Notes: generated by a model from the sequence alone, not told the origin. Counted from the first letter of the stretch, positions 31,931 through 44,639 are shown. The stretch is 64,000 bases of DNA from Enoplolaimus lenunculus (GCA_030248215.1 JASANG010001107.1:620001-684000); one strand, 5' to 3'. Translations and numbers: made by a program.

Positions 31931-33864
31931 TGAAATTTATGGTTAGTGTCTATATGTCTCTAAGCTTAAACTTGTAACTCAGTTTAAAGCTTATGCTGTT
32001 TCGGCTGTTTTAGTCTAAGTTTTTAGTGTGACTGAACTAACTTGTAGCTTACGCTTTAACTCATTTGAAGTTTCAATCACTTCTAGTCAGAACCAAACTT
32101 AATTGAATTTTGATACGTTTTCGACTAAACCTACATGCCTAATACTCGTTGATCTCTTGGCAGTTAAATTCTGTAATTTTTAAGTCAATCAATAATTTCT
32201 GCGCTGCACCTATATATAACACAAACCAGAAATAAGATTAACTTAGACTCGGGTTCAATTAAAAATATTTTAATTAAAGTTACATTTAAAATTCTAGTTT
32301 AGTTGGAAAAGCCAACCAGCAATTTAAGCTTTACTTATCTAATTTTCAAGTTTATTTTATGTTTAAGTTTTTAGGGGTAGGTATACAGATTAAAACATTG
32401 GCAAAATTACAGCTGCTGCAGCTGATTTAGAATTTTCCTCCAATGAACCATAGTTACACGTTACAATCCACTCAATTTCTTATACTCCATTTTTCTAATT
32501 CAACACATATACGGTTCGAAATATTGGTGCCAGAAATTGCGTTTATAATATGACCAGAACTCTCGCAACGCATGGAGTGAAAGCTCTAGATTTTAAAATG
32601 GTTCACCTGTCAAGTATTTATTGGTTTTACTATAAATTATTTTATGCTCTCACGATTGGTATGTATGCGAAAAACTGTTCCGTCAACTACAAGAACAGTG
32701 TACCAAGTTTCGGTCTGCAACAACTGCAGGGAAAATCTAAAAAGTTATGGCGTTATAAAGGTGTCGTATCGAACAGGTGCGGAGATTGGATTCCTTCTCG
32801 GGGTGTACAACATTTATCTTTGTTCTAACCTATACAATCCAGCAAATTATTATAGTGTCTAAAAGTATTGTCGTCTGTTCAAAAGTTTATGAGAGCGATA
32901 TATTCCGCTACTCATTCTGTTGTATACCACCCTAGCGATGGGCGACAAAAAGGTTTGTTTGTCAGCGTTTTATTATCCTTGGTCCTGCTTTGAAGTCAAA
33001 TTTGAAAGAGATGGAAGTGCGCAAAAGTTGCGAAATGTTAAACCTAAGAAGTGAACTCACGCTTAAAGTGAGCTATACATTGTGGCAAGCTCGTTTTTTG
33101 ACATTTTGTCGTTAAAGTGGTTAAACGAGGAATATTTTAAATATAAAGCTGAAGGTAATCTTTAGGGTCATCTTTAGTATGTCGAACCAACCAACAGAGG
33201 GAGTTCTATCTATGTATTTTTTTGGTCACCGCGCTCAAGGCATTAATTTAATTTGTATGCCACAGTTTAGTTTTGAATGAGTTTGTTTAGGAGAATATGT
33301 GAAACCGTACGACAACCATCACCTTCCAACACAGGTAGAATAGCGAAGGACAACCTAGTGAGCAAAGTGAGCAATATTAAGGTATACGCATATCAGCATT
33401 CCGGGTTTGTTTGTTAGAATTTGTTACGGTGCGACCCTGTTCAGGGTGAGGTCCTCGCAATTAAGAGAATAGGTTGGCTGTTGCTTTGACCTTGCTCATA
33501 TATAGAGATTCGGCATTTAATTTTACTGCTGTTAACGCAAGAAAACAATTTGCAATCGGGATATAAAAAAACTTTCGCGTCAAAAATTACAGAAAATCAT
33601 TCAGAAGATGCTCTACCTGCTGGTGAGTGTTGTTCGAGTGAAAATGAATCGAGAAAGCTTTGCTTAACAGTATTCAACCGACGGTCCCCCTCCTGGTCTC
33701 AGCAATATCAGTAGTGAAGTTTTTCGCACTTTTCAAAATTAGTGTCCTTTAATGACGTTGTTTGTGATTTTGAGGCAATATTGAATGCTTTACTTGTAGA
33801 AATTTCTCAAAAAGGCAGCTTAAAACAAGTTTTTGACAAGATATTTCAAATTATTGTTATAAGA

Positions 33865-33998
33865 CTACGCAAATTTAACATTTTTTACCAAATTTCGTTT
33901 TACTTTGGACTCCGATTAGGACACCAGCAGAATTTGTTGACCTTTAGCTTCGGCTTTGATTCCGATTTTGTCACGTCAAGTCGCACCCTGGTGCAGAC
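33865..33998 (-). mobile_element. Fragment of hAT-like family d2
   Basis: GGACTCCGATTAGG, TTAGCTTCGGCTTTGATTCC and the terminal GTCGCACCCTG; other end not found. Confidence 0.45.
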
Positions 33999-34440
33999 AT
34001 AATTAAACGATTACATCATAAATCGTAAACTTGGTTCATTCAGAAATTATGTGTACTTTTAGCACAGGTGATGGCGTAAACAAATCCATTCGCTGCAATG
34101 AATTAAGAATATAAATTTTAGACTGTTAAAAATCAAACAACTATAAGATCATCGATATTTTGTATATTTAGCGTTCTATCTTTCACCGAAAGCGCAGCTT
34201 AATTCGTTACTGATTAACAGCAAAACAACTGTTTGAATTTTGATTTTGGAAGACTTGAAAAGTGAAAACGAAAGAAAAACGGTTGCCGCTGCCGATAAAA
34301 ACGAACTTATTCTATAAATAGATATTTAAAATTATTAAATCATATATATCTTAAGGCAACTTTAGCATTGCGAACCATATATAGAAATAAATTTATTCAC
34401 TGCAAATATTAAAAAATTGCAAATTTTCATGGTTTGTACG

Positions 34441-34601
34441 GACCGTAGTCAAGGGAACAGGGGTGGTGCTCAGCTCCACCTGGAAAAGTTTTGGTCTCCA
34501 CTATAAAACTTTCAACCTTGCTTGTGAAGTTATCGAAAACCTTTGTTTGTCTTTCCTGAAAATTTTTTAGCACCCTATCAAGCTGAGCTGGCTCGGCCCG
34601 T
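34441..34601. mobile_element. MITE of the GGGCCCGTAGCCA family
   Basis: Starts GACCGTAGTCAAGGG, ends GAGCTGGCTCGGCCCG; shares TTTCAACCTTGCTTGTGAAG. Confidence 0.68.
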
Positions 34602-35221
34602 TATTTTAACTCGTTGTTTTGATGTGAATCGCGATATACCAACCGAAATCTAAATGTGATAACCAGAGGCCATTTACCGCTTGCGCCTAACCGAGGAACC
34701 CATGCAATGAACGACATCCCCATCGAATAATGGAACGTTAAGTCTACTGCTTAAACCTGAGTTTGAAACACCGTTGAGTCATATGGAGTGAGGTCCCGTC
34801 TTGTGCAAGCTCACCACGTTGATCAGTAATTCATTTTTCTTGCAATATACATTCAAATGGGTTTACTCTCGTCCGGCCAACAGCTTGCTTGGCCAACAGA
34901 AATTAGTAAACCTTTGTGGTATTTGCCGAGAGAACGGGTATACACATAAGTTTGACGTGCAAGCAAAAATTTTTTACACCTGTATACAATCCTGCTGGTT
35001 AGTTAAAAAAAGTATAAATTGTTTACAGCATTCGCAACCTTTGATCAAATAATTTAATTTGCGTCAACTTTGACTGTTGGCCGAATGAGATGTGAGCCGA
35101 CTACGACTTTCGTCCGCAATTTTGAGTTCGGCTTAGAATTTGAAAATCAACTTCAGTCGGGATTAGGCAATTTTATGTGGCATATAGTTTAAAGAATCTA
35201 CGATAATTAGCCGCCCTACAG

Positions 35222-35378
35222 ATGTCACCTAGCAGCATCCTGAGCCTAACCCTAAGCCTAAACATAATCCTTAGTCTATACCTAAGCAAGGATAATGATG
35301 GGCAACAAATTGCGGTTTCGATACCGTTTCAGATTACAAGTTGTCGGTCGACAAATTGTCGGGTGACGACCTGTCGTG
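35222..35378 (+). mobile_element. Element with CCTAAGC core and GTCGCC/GACAA right end
   Basis: CCTGAGCCTAACCCTAAGCC, then ACAAGTTGTCGGTCGACAA and GTCGGGTGACGACCTGTCG. Related to 8337-8517. Confidence 0.5.
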
Positions 35379-35654
35379 ATAGCGGTTTGATGTAAGTTAA
35401 GCTTGCGTAATTTCTTACATAGCCGCTTTGAGTGAATTCTAAACTTTATGGATAACAAGAGAAAATCCGAATTTGAGACAATGTGATGGAAGTAAGGTAC
35501 AGTTTTGTTTTGTATCAACATTTTGATCCAAAAGACAAGAACATTTCTAACTGGGGCCAAAAACATTTTTTCTGCGAGTGCAATGAGGCTTGAACGCACT
35601 CTGCACATATTGCAGGTTCGTTATAATGCTCAAACGGTACAAAATCAGGCTCTA

Positions 35655-36065
35655 TTATCTAAAATGGTTACTATTTTTTACTTCTTCCCAGCCCAAATTT
35701 TCAACACTAATTTGACTGATTAACCTGTAGTCAAAGAGTGGATTACGCTTGTAAGTTATATAAAATCCCTGTATACCGCTCCTAAATATTTGCCCACCAT
35801 CACACATGTTGAGCTGACACTGAGCCTGAATGATAACATCATTGCGAACCACGACAGCACTAAATCCCCAATCGAAGTAATGACAAGTAGCTGCTCGCGT
35901 TAGCAAAACGTCACCGTTTATCTGCAGTATGGGTCGGTTCCTTTGAAAGGCTAGTAATTTAGATGAAAAAATTTTCAAATGCAGCTTCAGTATCTGTACT
36001 ATGAGTTGCCTAAAACCGCTACACATGGACGCATAGACAAAGTAAAAAAAACACCTGAATCGCAT
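35655..36065 (-). CDS. Unrecognised exon-like ORF with spaced cysteines
   Basis: A 136-codon open frame preceded on its strand by a TTAATTGCAG acceptor-like site near 36075. The middle reads like an extracellular domain: ATCHYFDWGFSAVVVRND followed by QCQLNMCDGG, giving three spaced cysteines in a beta-rich context. No family can be assigned. It may be an exon, a decayed exon or chance; the first 45 residues (FFYFVYASMC and LKLHLKIF) look less like coding sequence than the middle. Confidence 0.25.
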   Translation of the reverse strand: MRFRCFFYFVYASMCSGFRQLIVQILKLHLKIFSSKLLAFQRNRPILQINGDVLLTRAATCHYFDWGFSAVVVRNDVIIQAQCQLNMCDGGQIFRSGIQGFYITYKRNPLFDYRLISQISVENLGWEEVKNSNHFR

Positions 36066-36242
36066 ACGAAAACCTGCAATTAAATCATTTGACGTTTATC
36101 TACCAACCGAATAAATAATGTTTTTTTAAATTGTATCGGTTCGACAGCAGAGAAAAAGATTTATAGCCGCACAACATGTCGCCCTCATTGTATTCTAAAA
36201 TGTGTGTAGAACGTATCGTGAGTTGGCGATAAGTCTTGCACT

Positions 36243-36310
36243 GTGGTGACCCGAATTAGAGGAGGGTGGTCCCCAATTTGAGTCACAATTAATAAGAGTC
36301 AAGGGCGGTG
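36243..36310 (+). mobile_element. End fragment of TA-flanked family e
   Basis: CTGTGGTGACCCGAATTAGAG followed by GGTGGTCCCCAATTTGAGTC; the remainder is missing. Confidence 0.55.
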
Positions 36311-36433
36311 ATATGGAGAAACTAAGGGGGGTGCATGCCCAATTTTTTGAGTCTTAGAATATTCTCCCAGCCAGCGTTTGCGCAAAGATGTTTCGATTTT
36401 TAAATTTTTTCATATTTGAGCTTCTTGTATTAC

Positions 36434-36530
36434 CATCCTCTGGTCATTCCATTCCCAAATTTGAATTTTTGAACAGTGTTAACATCCTCTGGTCATTCCT
36501 TTCCCAAATTTGATTTTTTGAACAGTGTCA
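36434..36530 (+). repeat. Tandem duplication, about 49 bp x 2
   Basis: CATCCTCTGGTCATTCC...TTTTTGAACAGTGT occurs twice with a few substitutions. Confidence 0.8.
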
Positions 36531-36844
36531 TTTTTAAGGTCTCAAGGTCCCCATGCAGCTTCTGAAGCTGAGTCCAACTGTGTCAAATTTTCTGCAATCG
36601 AACGTCTGCCTAACAAGTTATGGTTAAATAACTGCTTTTGTAAAAATATACTTATTTTCCCCAAAACTCAACGTTTTTTACTATTTATTCTTTACCGCAA
36701 CAAACGCGACAAATATTGTATATAACAAACAAAAAATGTCCTGCTTGATAGGGCGGGTAAGCTAAGTGTGAATTCAAAATTTCTCCTTCTAGGTATCAAA
36801 ACTGACCTTTGGTGTGGCCAACTGAAAGTGAAGTTGCCAGTAAT

Positions 36845-37039
36845 ATGCTTAAACTGACGGTGATAACTGTAGTCGTACTCTTGGTGCAGTGTGAAGCAAG
36901 TTGGCGTTGGGCTGAGTTACCGAAGCAGAAATACTGTCTATCTACTAGCGATAAAGGCACGAACACCAACTTGTCTGTTTTTCTCAATTTAGTATTCAAA
37001 CCCGTTCATGCAAAATTAACCAACAATGCAGATTTTTAA
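36845..37039 (+). CDS. Short ORF with signal-peptide-like start, unrecognised
   Basis: From this ATG the frame gives a 64-residue product. MLKLTVITVVVLLVQCEAS is a plausible signal peptide, followed by WRWAELPKQKYCLSTSDKG. No family is recognised. It may be a first exon of a secreted protein or chance; a hydrophobic start is common in AT-rich random frames. Confidence 0.18.
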   Translation: MLKLTVITVVVLLVQCEASWRWAELPKQKYCLSTSDKGTNTNLSVFLNLVFKPVHAKLTNNADF

Positions 37040-37459
37040 CAGATTTATAAAACAGAAGCTGCAAAAATGAAAACCAAGTTTCAACTGTCGATGCTTCAAA
37101 TTTTTATCTTGAAAGCTTTGTTTAATAATCATTCAGGTGCAAAAATTCTAATTAAAGAATTTGTAGCAATAATTTCACTAAAAACATTTTGGCGTATTTA
37201 TAGCACATGTCTTTGAACTATACGGCTAGCGAATATAGAAATCACCGCCCGAGATCGGTGATAATAAAAAGTAGTAAAGTAAGTGAAAATGTTTCAAGGC
37301 CTATACGAAATTTATCTGTTGTTTTAAAAAACAAAATGAACCGATTGAAAAATTTGTAAAATATTGTGAATATGGTTTTAACATGGCCAGGATCACGTCT
37401 CTTATAAAAGAAGTCAAACTTTAGTGGGTCAGATTTTACAATCGGTTTTCCTTTATATA

Positions 37460-37730
37460 TTAACCCTTTCACTCATAGAGCATACTATGAGCAACTAAAA
37501 TAGTTATAATGTACGAGCAATACACACACTGTGAGCAGTGGTTAACATTTATAACATATGCACAGTGTAAAATCTCCACAAGACGTGAGCGCCTACTCGG
37601 GCTCGAGCGTCAAGCTCCTATACCTCAGTGGTCATCGTAAACGCCTTCCACCCGTGAGACTAAGGTTCGAATCTTACCTTGAAAATACATCTCATATGAA
37701 ATTGAAAATATTCATGTGAGAAAGTGTTAA
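37460..37730 (+). mobile_element. TTAA-flanked piggyBac-like MITE with tRNA-like body, copy 4
   Basis: TTAACCCTTTCACTCAT at the left, GTGAGAAAGTGTTAA at the right. A box TACCTCAGTGG and B box GGTTCGAATC on the plus strand. CACAAGACGTGAGCGCC upstream of the A box is shared with copies 1, 2 and 5. Confidence 0.8.
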
Positions 37731-38088
37731 TCCAATAAAATTTCTGTCGGGTTTTCGCGTAGCTACGTTAAATATAAATTTTTTGCCGAAATGAAGCAAA
37801 AAAAAACAAAAATTGGACCATATATCTTTGATCTGAAGAAAATGAACCACAATTTTTAGCCGTGAATTATTCAGAATATATAACGCTATTTCTACTTTTG
37901 ATCATTTGGTGTGTTAAAAACAGCCTCCTGTTTTGCATGTTTTAAGAAGGATGCAATTCACATAAACAATGATTCTTTATTGGAAGTGATCAGAAAAACA
38001 GTGCCGGAACAGACAAGAGTGGGTGCTGCACCAAACTCTAGTGTGAGCGCCATCTCCCCACACTTCAGGATGGCGAACCCTAAAGTCA

Positions 38089-38370
38089 AGGTGGATCCAA
38101 AATCTATCGGTGTTTGATCTGAGGTTGTTCAAGCTCACCGTCGTGTTGGATAGCTGTAAGGACATGACGCCTCCAAAAACAGTTTGGCTCAAAAGTTGCA
38201 AAATGGTGGATCTAAAAAGTAAACCCATTTTAAAACGGGTTTACACTTCGCGCGAGCGCGAATTTTTTTTGCCATTTTCTGCTAAAGTAGCTGAACAGCT
38301 CATATTTTAGGTAAAAGCTTATACAATCTTCATATGCTCCAACCACGGGAGACAGCACACGGCACGCCTT
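38089..38370 (+). repeat. Unclassified dispersed repeat, copy 2
   Basis: Similar along its length to 18799-19135, from GGTGGATCCAAAATC to ACAGCACACGGCAC. Contains the hairpin AAACGGGTTTACACTTCGCG region that the first copy lacks. Confidence 0.58.
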
Positions 38371-40374
38371 CTTGAATGTTTCATTTCGGGTAAGTTATAT
38401 TATCTTAAGTAAAATTGTAGGCCAGTGAGTGTAGCAAGCGACAAAATTTGTTAACATTAAAGAAACCTGGTGATTATTTTAAGGTCCGTGTAGTGTATGA
38501 TGCCATTAAAAGAATCACGGCAAAATAAAATAGTGTGAAAAATCGCGATCGAAGCGAGCGTAAAAGCCTGACGCATTTCTAAACTTCGCAGTTTTTATTT
38601 CAGCCGATTAGGGGGTCCCTTTATGGTAGGGTCTTCCAATTGGAGTTTATAGGGAATGGCTCCTTCCGCCCTGTGAACAAAGGAGCAAAACATGATGCAT
38701 CTTATCTAAGGCGCAATAAATGCTAGGGTCACTCTGAACTTAACAAACTGTCACGTTTGAAAAACCTATTTTATATACTGCAAACGAGCTAACTTAAGTT
38801 ATCTGCATTCTAAGGTTCGTGCCCTTGTTTGGCAACGATGTTGGCTGAGGTGTACTACAAGGAGAGATATAGATGGTATATATCCCCTCCCGAAATTTCT
38901 GCAGACAAGAGAAAAGCAGTTTTAACAGCCTTTGTAAATCAGAGATGCGCGCGACCAAACGAATATCCGCGGTTGAACGCGGCAGGGTAAGAAATTTTTG
39001 ATGTGGGTATTGACGCGAGTAAAGGTTTTCAAAGCTTGGGAAAAAATTGCGATTCTTTACCCACATAGAATTTGAGTAGCAAACGACAAACGATGTTTTC
39101 TATTGCTTCCAAATTTCTAGGAATTCTCCGCCGCAGTATAATCCAGGCTCATAGAACCTCTTAAATTCTTCGAAACCACCGATGTAACATTGGAATAATT
39201 TTGAAGTTTTACTTGTGAAAATTGTTAAATAGGAACTTAAACACTAACTTTTGACAACACTGCGGAAATTTTTATAAATTCACACAATTTTTAAGGTATC
39301 AAAAACTCGCTGATCTTAGACTGTGATGTGTTTCTCACCTGGTTGCACCCTGCCAGTTACTATAGACGTTTTGGTGACGTAAACAGAGGTCGAGCGACAA
39401 TACCCTGAATTAGACAAATTTTTTTCTGAACTCAAACGAAGGAGTAACAGTGAGTCGCAGATAAAGAAATTTTGCTCTTACATGTTGATGGAAGATGTAC
39501 AAGTGCCAGACAATTTGTCACACCATATGATAATACAAACAGTTTAAAGGTATCCAACGCAGGGTCGGATCCAGCATTCCTGGGTGTTTTACCGAGAGTT
39601 TAGCCGAGTCCGCCCTCGTAAGTAGCTGTGAGGATATTGTTTAGTAAATAACGATTTCAGCAAAACTTGTCAAAGACTAGAAACTACTAGTACCCTTAAG
39701 TGGAGTGAATGAACCTGGCTGCTTGTGTTCTGCTTTTTAATATCATTCAATATTCATACGTGAGTTTTCTCCAAACCAAGTTCCGTTACAGATACACACC
39801 GAACGAAAATATATATCGTCCATGGGGATTAAGCATCGCTTATCGATTATAGAAAAAACTAATATAGTTTCATTTTATTTCTACGAAAAAACGTCTGTAA
39901 ACTCAACATAACAAATCTCTGCCCAACTACGCTAAAATGATACACACATATGCGGTAAATTTCGCAAACGGCTGTATATCTATGTAGAAACATCCCTCCC
40001 TTATTGTGATCAAATAAAGTGCCCAGTACAATCACTGGCGGATACACAGGGTATCGCTCAGGCCATACACTCACCGAGCAGGTATCAACACCGAAATTAC
40101 TAATTAAGATTTAGTGCTAAAGTTGCTTTTAAGTTTTAGATCACATTGGTTGTGAGCTTTCTATCACGGTTATATATTGTGATCCACCGGTCAGAAATTT
40201 CTACAACTGCCACTGAGTACAGTTGATATATATTTATACATATATGTACAACCACAGCGGGTCGATAATACTATCGTGATCAAAGACACTAAATCGACGA
40301 TGAAACTAAGAATTACAAATTAGACTCTTGAATGTTAAAAATACAATTTGAGAACAAGTCATAAACACCATAAA
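38371..40374. other. Intergenic, decayed transposon ends
   Basis: Remnants such as AGGGTCGGATCCAGCATTCC (39563) and GGTTGCACCCTG (39342) belong to families c and d. No gene seen. Confidence 0.4.
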
Positions 40375-40611
40375 ATGAGGAAAAGAACGACAATGTTCAT
40401 GAAATGCGCAACGATGGTTGTTAATACTTTACTACTCTATACTTTTGTTGAGTGCAGTGAAAAAAAACAAACACATGCTTACAATAAGCGATTGGCGGCA
40501 TCGAAAGCACACAGTTTGGGTAAAATTGGTCAAGTTATTGGTTCAATGGTCAAACGTTTTAACGGTTTTGGGGTGACAAAAATCACAAAACGACTTGCGA
40601 CATGTGCGTAG
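40375..40611 (+). CDS. Candidate secreted peptide precursor, 78 residues
   Basis: Open frame from ATG to TAG. Residues 1-28 look like a signal peptide: basic start MRKRTT, hydrophobic core MVVNTLLLYTFV, small residues at VECS. The rest is hydrophilic and has three Lys-Arg pairs, at 38-39, 60-61 and 72-73, which would release a 20-residue piece (starting LAASKAHSL) and a 10-residue piece (FNGFGVTKIT). That layout is what neuropeptide precursors look like, but no known peptide family is recognised, no amidation Gly precedes a pair, and the last residues LATCA suggest that the true gene may splice onward. hAT-like transposon ends lie a few hundred bp upstream. It could equally be a chance ORF. 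Confidence 0.33.
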   Translation: MRKRTTMFMKCATMVVNTLLLYTFVECSEKKQTHAYNKRLAASKAHSLGKIGQVIGSMVKRFNGFGVTKITKRLATCA

Positions 40612-40944
40612 CCAACGGTAGGATGAAGGTTTAGACAACTTACAATGTGGGAACCAAGAAACGTGTTGGGATTCTTGCAGAAGGATGTTGAAATAACGTA
40701 TGTGCCATCGCGCTAACTGGTTACACGTCTGTTTTGCAAGTTTTGGCATACAAGTAACAAGCGTGTATCGATGCTAAAAAGCGTTTTGACAAGCGTTATA
40801 TCTTCTGAATCCTAGATATCAGCAAATTTTTTTAGATGAGGTTTTGACCCTTGACGTCAAATATAGGCTACACCGCTGTGGCACACAACTAACAGGTACA
40901 GCGTAGTTATGATACCTTCAACCCACGCCAGACACGCAGACATC

Positions 40945-41092
40945 CGTAGCCCAGGTGGAACTGGGTGGGCTTAGCCAACCTGAAACAATTTTCGACTTTG
41001 CTTGTAAGTCACTGAAAACCGATGTATGCCCCGCCTGAAATTTTTTTCAGCTCCGATAGCAACATCAGATGGCTTGTTGGCCTGCAGGCACG
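40945..41092. mobile_element. MITE of the GGGCCCGTAGCCA family (diverged)
   Basis: Starts CCGTAGCCCAGG, ends GGCTTGTTGGCCTGC; shares GACTTTGCTTGTAAGTCAC and TGCCCCGCCTGAAATTTT. Confidence 0.6.
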
Positions 41093-41375
41093 ATCTGCTC
41101 CTCATGAGCATAATAAGCATAGACTTAAAATGAACAATACATGATACTTTAAATTCGATTGGCAATATATGTTTGTCATTTATTATAATAAACGCCATCT
41201 TTAAAAGCAATCTCTGGTTCAAATAAACGACACATACAAAACAGTATAAACTTTTTAAAAAAAGTAGTCTATCACAGAAGCAACGACGTGGTCCACCAGG
41301 CGCTTAATAGAGAACAGTTGTGTTTTCCGGTTGACTTTTTGGTCGCATTTTTGTGCATTTTTGTTGCTGTACATG

Positions 41376-41675
41376 CACAGCCGGACCCAGACAGGAAGCT
41401 GAGGGGGAGGCCGTACACCTCATTCGTCAAAAATTTTGATTGTGATAAAATGGTAAGGTCCCTTATCTTACAATAATTATTTCTTCTCAGAAAATTATTT
41501 TGTAAAAAAATACAATTTTTCCTAACAATTTATTTGCGATATTATGGTAAGGTCATATAATTTTTCTCTCTCAGTTATTTTTTTATCATAAATTGATAAG
41601 GTCGCCTACCTTACAATTTTTGTGTTTCATAACATTTGGCAGCCCCCCCTGTCAGAAATTTTTGATCCGCCTCTG
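41376..41675 (+). mobile_element. hAT-like MITE, family c, with inner tandem expansion
   Basis: Starts CACAGCCGGACCCAGACAGG and ends TTTTGATCCGCCTCTG; flanked by TGTACATG and TGCACATA (6 of 8, two transitions). The TGATAAAATGGTAAGGTC segment is repeated about three times in degenerate form inside. Confidence 0.7.
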
Positions 41676-41683
41676 TGCACATA

Positions 41684-43354
41684 CAACGACATTTTACACG
41701 CTACCGATAGGGTTGCAGCAGCTGATCCAAAAACTTGGGTGACACATACGCAGGAGAGCGATATCCGATCGTATTTTGCAAAAAAATTGCAAGCGAAGCG
41801 ATCGAGAAGCAAAGTGCAATTTTAAAAACATGGCATCCTGTGTTATAGAAACTTTTCTAAATTCGAAAACGAGAGAAACAGGGTCCCCTGTTCCCTTTGG
41901 CTGCCGTGCCACTAGCGAACGACACACATAAGACATGATGGTTAAAGTTTTATCAAGCATTCCGCTTCTCCGGCAAACGTAGGGCTCGCACCAACTTCGG
42001 GAAAAAACTCGGATGATCAGAAAAAAAAGAAATGACTATGTTTCTCTGGCTCATCTGAAGGACAGAGAGCATATATATCTCCTCCGTCCTGAAACTTCTG
42101 AACAATCATGGAAATACACTTGAAATAACAACATTCGAGATCCTAGCGTGGAAACAAAATTGTTTATATAAGACTGCACCCTGTCGAACTGAAATTCTGG
42201 CTACGCCACTGTGCATCATCATTTTAGACGACTGCAACTAGATTTATATTGCGGACAACATCGCGTTTTAGTGCACTATGCGTCTATTTGTACCGAGTAA
42301 ACATACAGTTTTTACGATATGATCTATAAAACCGTTCGCCGGCAACCGCTGTATGTGGAGGGGTTTATGAAACAAATTACCATAAAAAAACTCTCATGGT
42401 TGTCCTACACAACGACGAACCTTATTTTGGATTATACTCGATTTTAAAGACAATTAGTTACATTGCTAGCAAATATGATGAGGGTCAGTTTAAATGCTTT
42501 AGCCGTCATAGTTCAAAGGGTCGCGAAACTGTTCATTATGGGCTTAAAGTGTGTATTTTGATAATGAATGACTAAGTTACCTGAGGTCTGGTTAGTCGTA
42601 GATCTAAAAATTTCTGACAGGTGACACTCAATATGCAAAATTTACATCAGAGTGGGATGTGTGTAAGGCTTTTCAACCAACCCGCGCATTACTGAGGCAA
42701 ATAACAATTTTTTACTTGCGGGTTTACCCACGCTGAAAAGATCTACCCCCGACCCACCTTTTAACCACGCCTGAAGTTAAAATCGTATTTAAAAATTGCA
42801 AATCATTTGCACTTTAATGAAGTTTTGCGTTAGGGTTCTAATGAATTTACGCATGAAAGCTTACTAGAAACAACACAATTTCAACCCTAACTACATAAAG
42901 CACAGAACTTTTGCTCCTTCAACACTCACTGACTTGCTAATAGTTAATAGTGTATGTTTTGCACCTTACTCTTAAATGTTTGGCGCAGATAAAAACTGTC
43001 AATTTGCTACCCGCGTAACACAAATCTTTACCCACTGGTATACTCGCAACTGCAATTTTTTACCCGACCCGTGTTTATCGGCGGATAAAGTCCCACCCGC
43101 CGCTAAAGTTCCATGGCTTTTATAAATTTACTGATGTTAGTCAATGTACAACGATAAAACAATAAAATTAATGCGGTTTTTTTTAAGTATGAACCGATCT
43201 TTGGGCATCTGGATGTAGTTACAAATTTCAAGAAGAGTCACAAACTCTTAAATGAAACCAGATTGGGGAGATTTGGCTACCATGCAACGAGCCGATGGTA
43301 TATGGTTGTGACAAATCTTGTAGTGTATGTTGGAAAAAAGTTTTTAGTTACTGT
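41684..43354. other. Intergenic, decayed transposon ends
   Basis: AATTCTGGCTACGCCACTG near 42190 and AAAATTTCTGACAGGTGAC near 42607 are family c remnants. No gene seen. Confidence 0.4.
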
Positions 43355-43655
43355 CTACAACTGTTTCTCGCATGCATTGTATGAGCCGCTAATTACAAAC
43401 TGTGAATGTGAAAATACAAAATTGACAGTGTTTAAAAATCATTAAATCTCCATCATATTTTGCACAAGACATGGGAGTCCCGTCGGGCACAAGCGAGATG
43501 CCCGTATAGCTGTCAGTGGTGACGGTAAACGCTTTTGACCGCCGAAACCAGGCCTCAAATAATAACTCCGAGAACCTGAACCAGGAATATTAACTTGAAA
43601 CTAGGTGTCGGATAAAATAGGAAATATTCATACAGGAATTGGTTATAATCGAAAC
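43355..43655 (+). mobile_element. piggyBac-like MITE with tRNA-like body, copy 5 (diverged)
   Basis: TGTTTCTCGCATG at the left; CACAAGACATGGGAGTC, then A-box-like GCTGTCAGTGG and GACGGTAAACGC; the B box is lost and the right end is AATATTCATACAGG. Confidence 0.55.
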
Positions 43656-44156
43656 GTTAACATTTTCAAAAAATTTGGCACACCTATACTGCAGCCTATG
43701 GTAGCAATTATGTATCGTTAACTTTTCAATTTTGAAACGCTATTGTTCATTGATTTTACCAGCAGATCGGACAATACAGGAGCTGAAGTCTGTTCAAGAG
43801 CTTGGAGCATTTATTAAACAGTAATTGCTAACAAAGGCAATAAAGGGTTCGGTGTATTTCAAAATCTAAGTAATAATCTTATAGGCTGTGTGGTGAAACG
43901 ATAGTTTTGAAGAGATTAATAGTTTTGGTATTTTTAACACTTCAAAGTTTTTTGTCTATCGATGATTTGAATAATTCATGCTTCAAAATAGGTATTGTCG
44001 GTTTTAGATTGTAGTCTGGTTTCTAAATTTGCCTCTTTTGTTCGTCAAACCGAATTTTAGGGTGGTGTCTCGGATGGTGGTATATAGAAAATACGCTCAA
44101 TTCCCGGAACAAACGCCCAAAATTATAGTGAATGGATTTTCGTTCCGGCCCGTAGC

Positions 44157-44257
44157 CAGCACAACTTGCTATGTGGGGCTAAACAATTTTTTATGACGGG
44201 TATACAAGGGTTTTCTAATGACTTATAAGCACCTTTAGCGCTTCCTTGGCTACGAGA
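44157..44257. mobile_element. Short copy of the GGGCCCGTAGCCA family
   Basis: Starts GGCCCGTAGCCAGCAC, ends CTTGGCTACGAG; internal deletion relative to other copies. Confidence 0.62.
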
Positions 44258-44639
44258 TCGCTAATTGTCTTTGGTTATTTTAGACCACAACATCCGAAAT
44301 AGATCATAAGTTATTGTCACATATATGCTACGAGCAATTCAGCTCAAACTGCGTACAATACGCTAGAAAACGGGGTATAAAACGTAGCTTAAAATTTTTT
44401 TGTTCTCAGATAAAAAATCGTATGGCACTGGATTAACGAAAACAATTTTCAGTTATTGTATGTTTATAGAACCTTTCCACGTTGTGTTATACCTGGTATG
44501 CTCGCGAATGGGTCATCCACGTTATAATGCGCTCGCTAAGTTTAAAATTTGTCCAACCACCCGGTAGGGATATGTGTACAAATTGAACGTGCATCTAGCG
44601 TGTAGGTACAATTTTATGCGGTACGTAGACACTATTAAT

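Larger units (their letters stand above)
31492..34440. other. Upstream of the receptor gene; intergenic
   Basis: AT-rich, with possible receptor promoter sequence near its left edge. A short hydrophobic frame at 31464-31712 is judged chance. Repeat pieces are listed separately. No gene seen. Confidence 0.45.
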
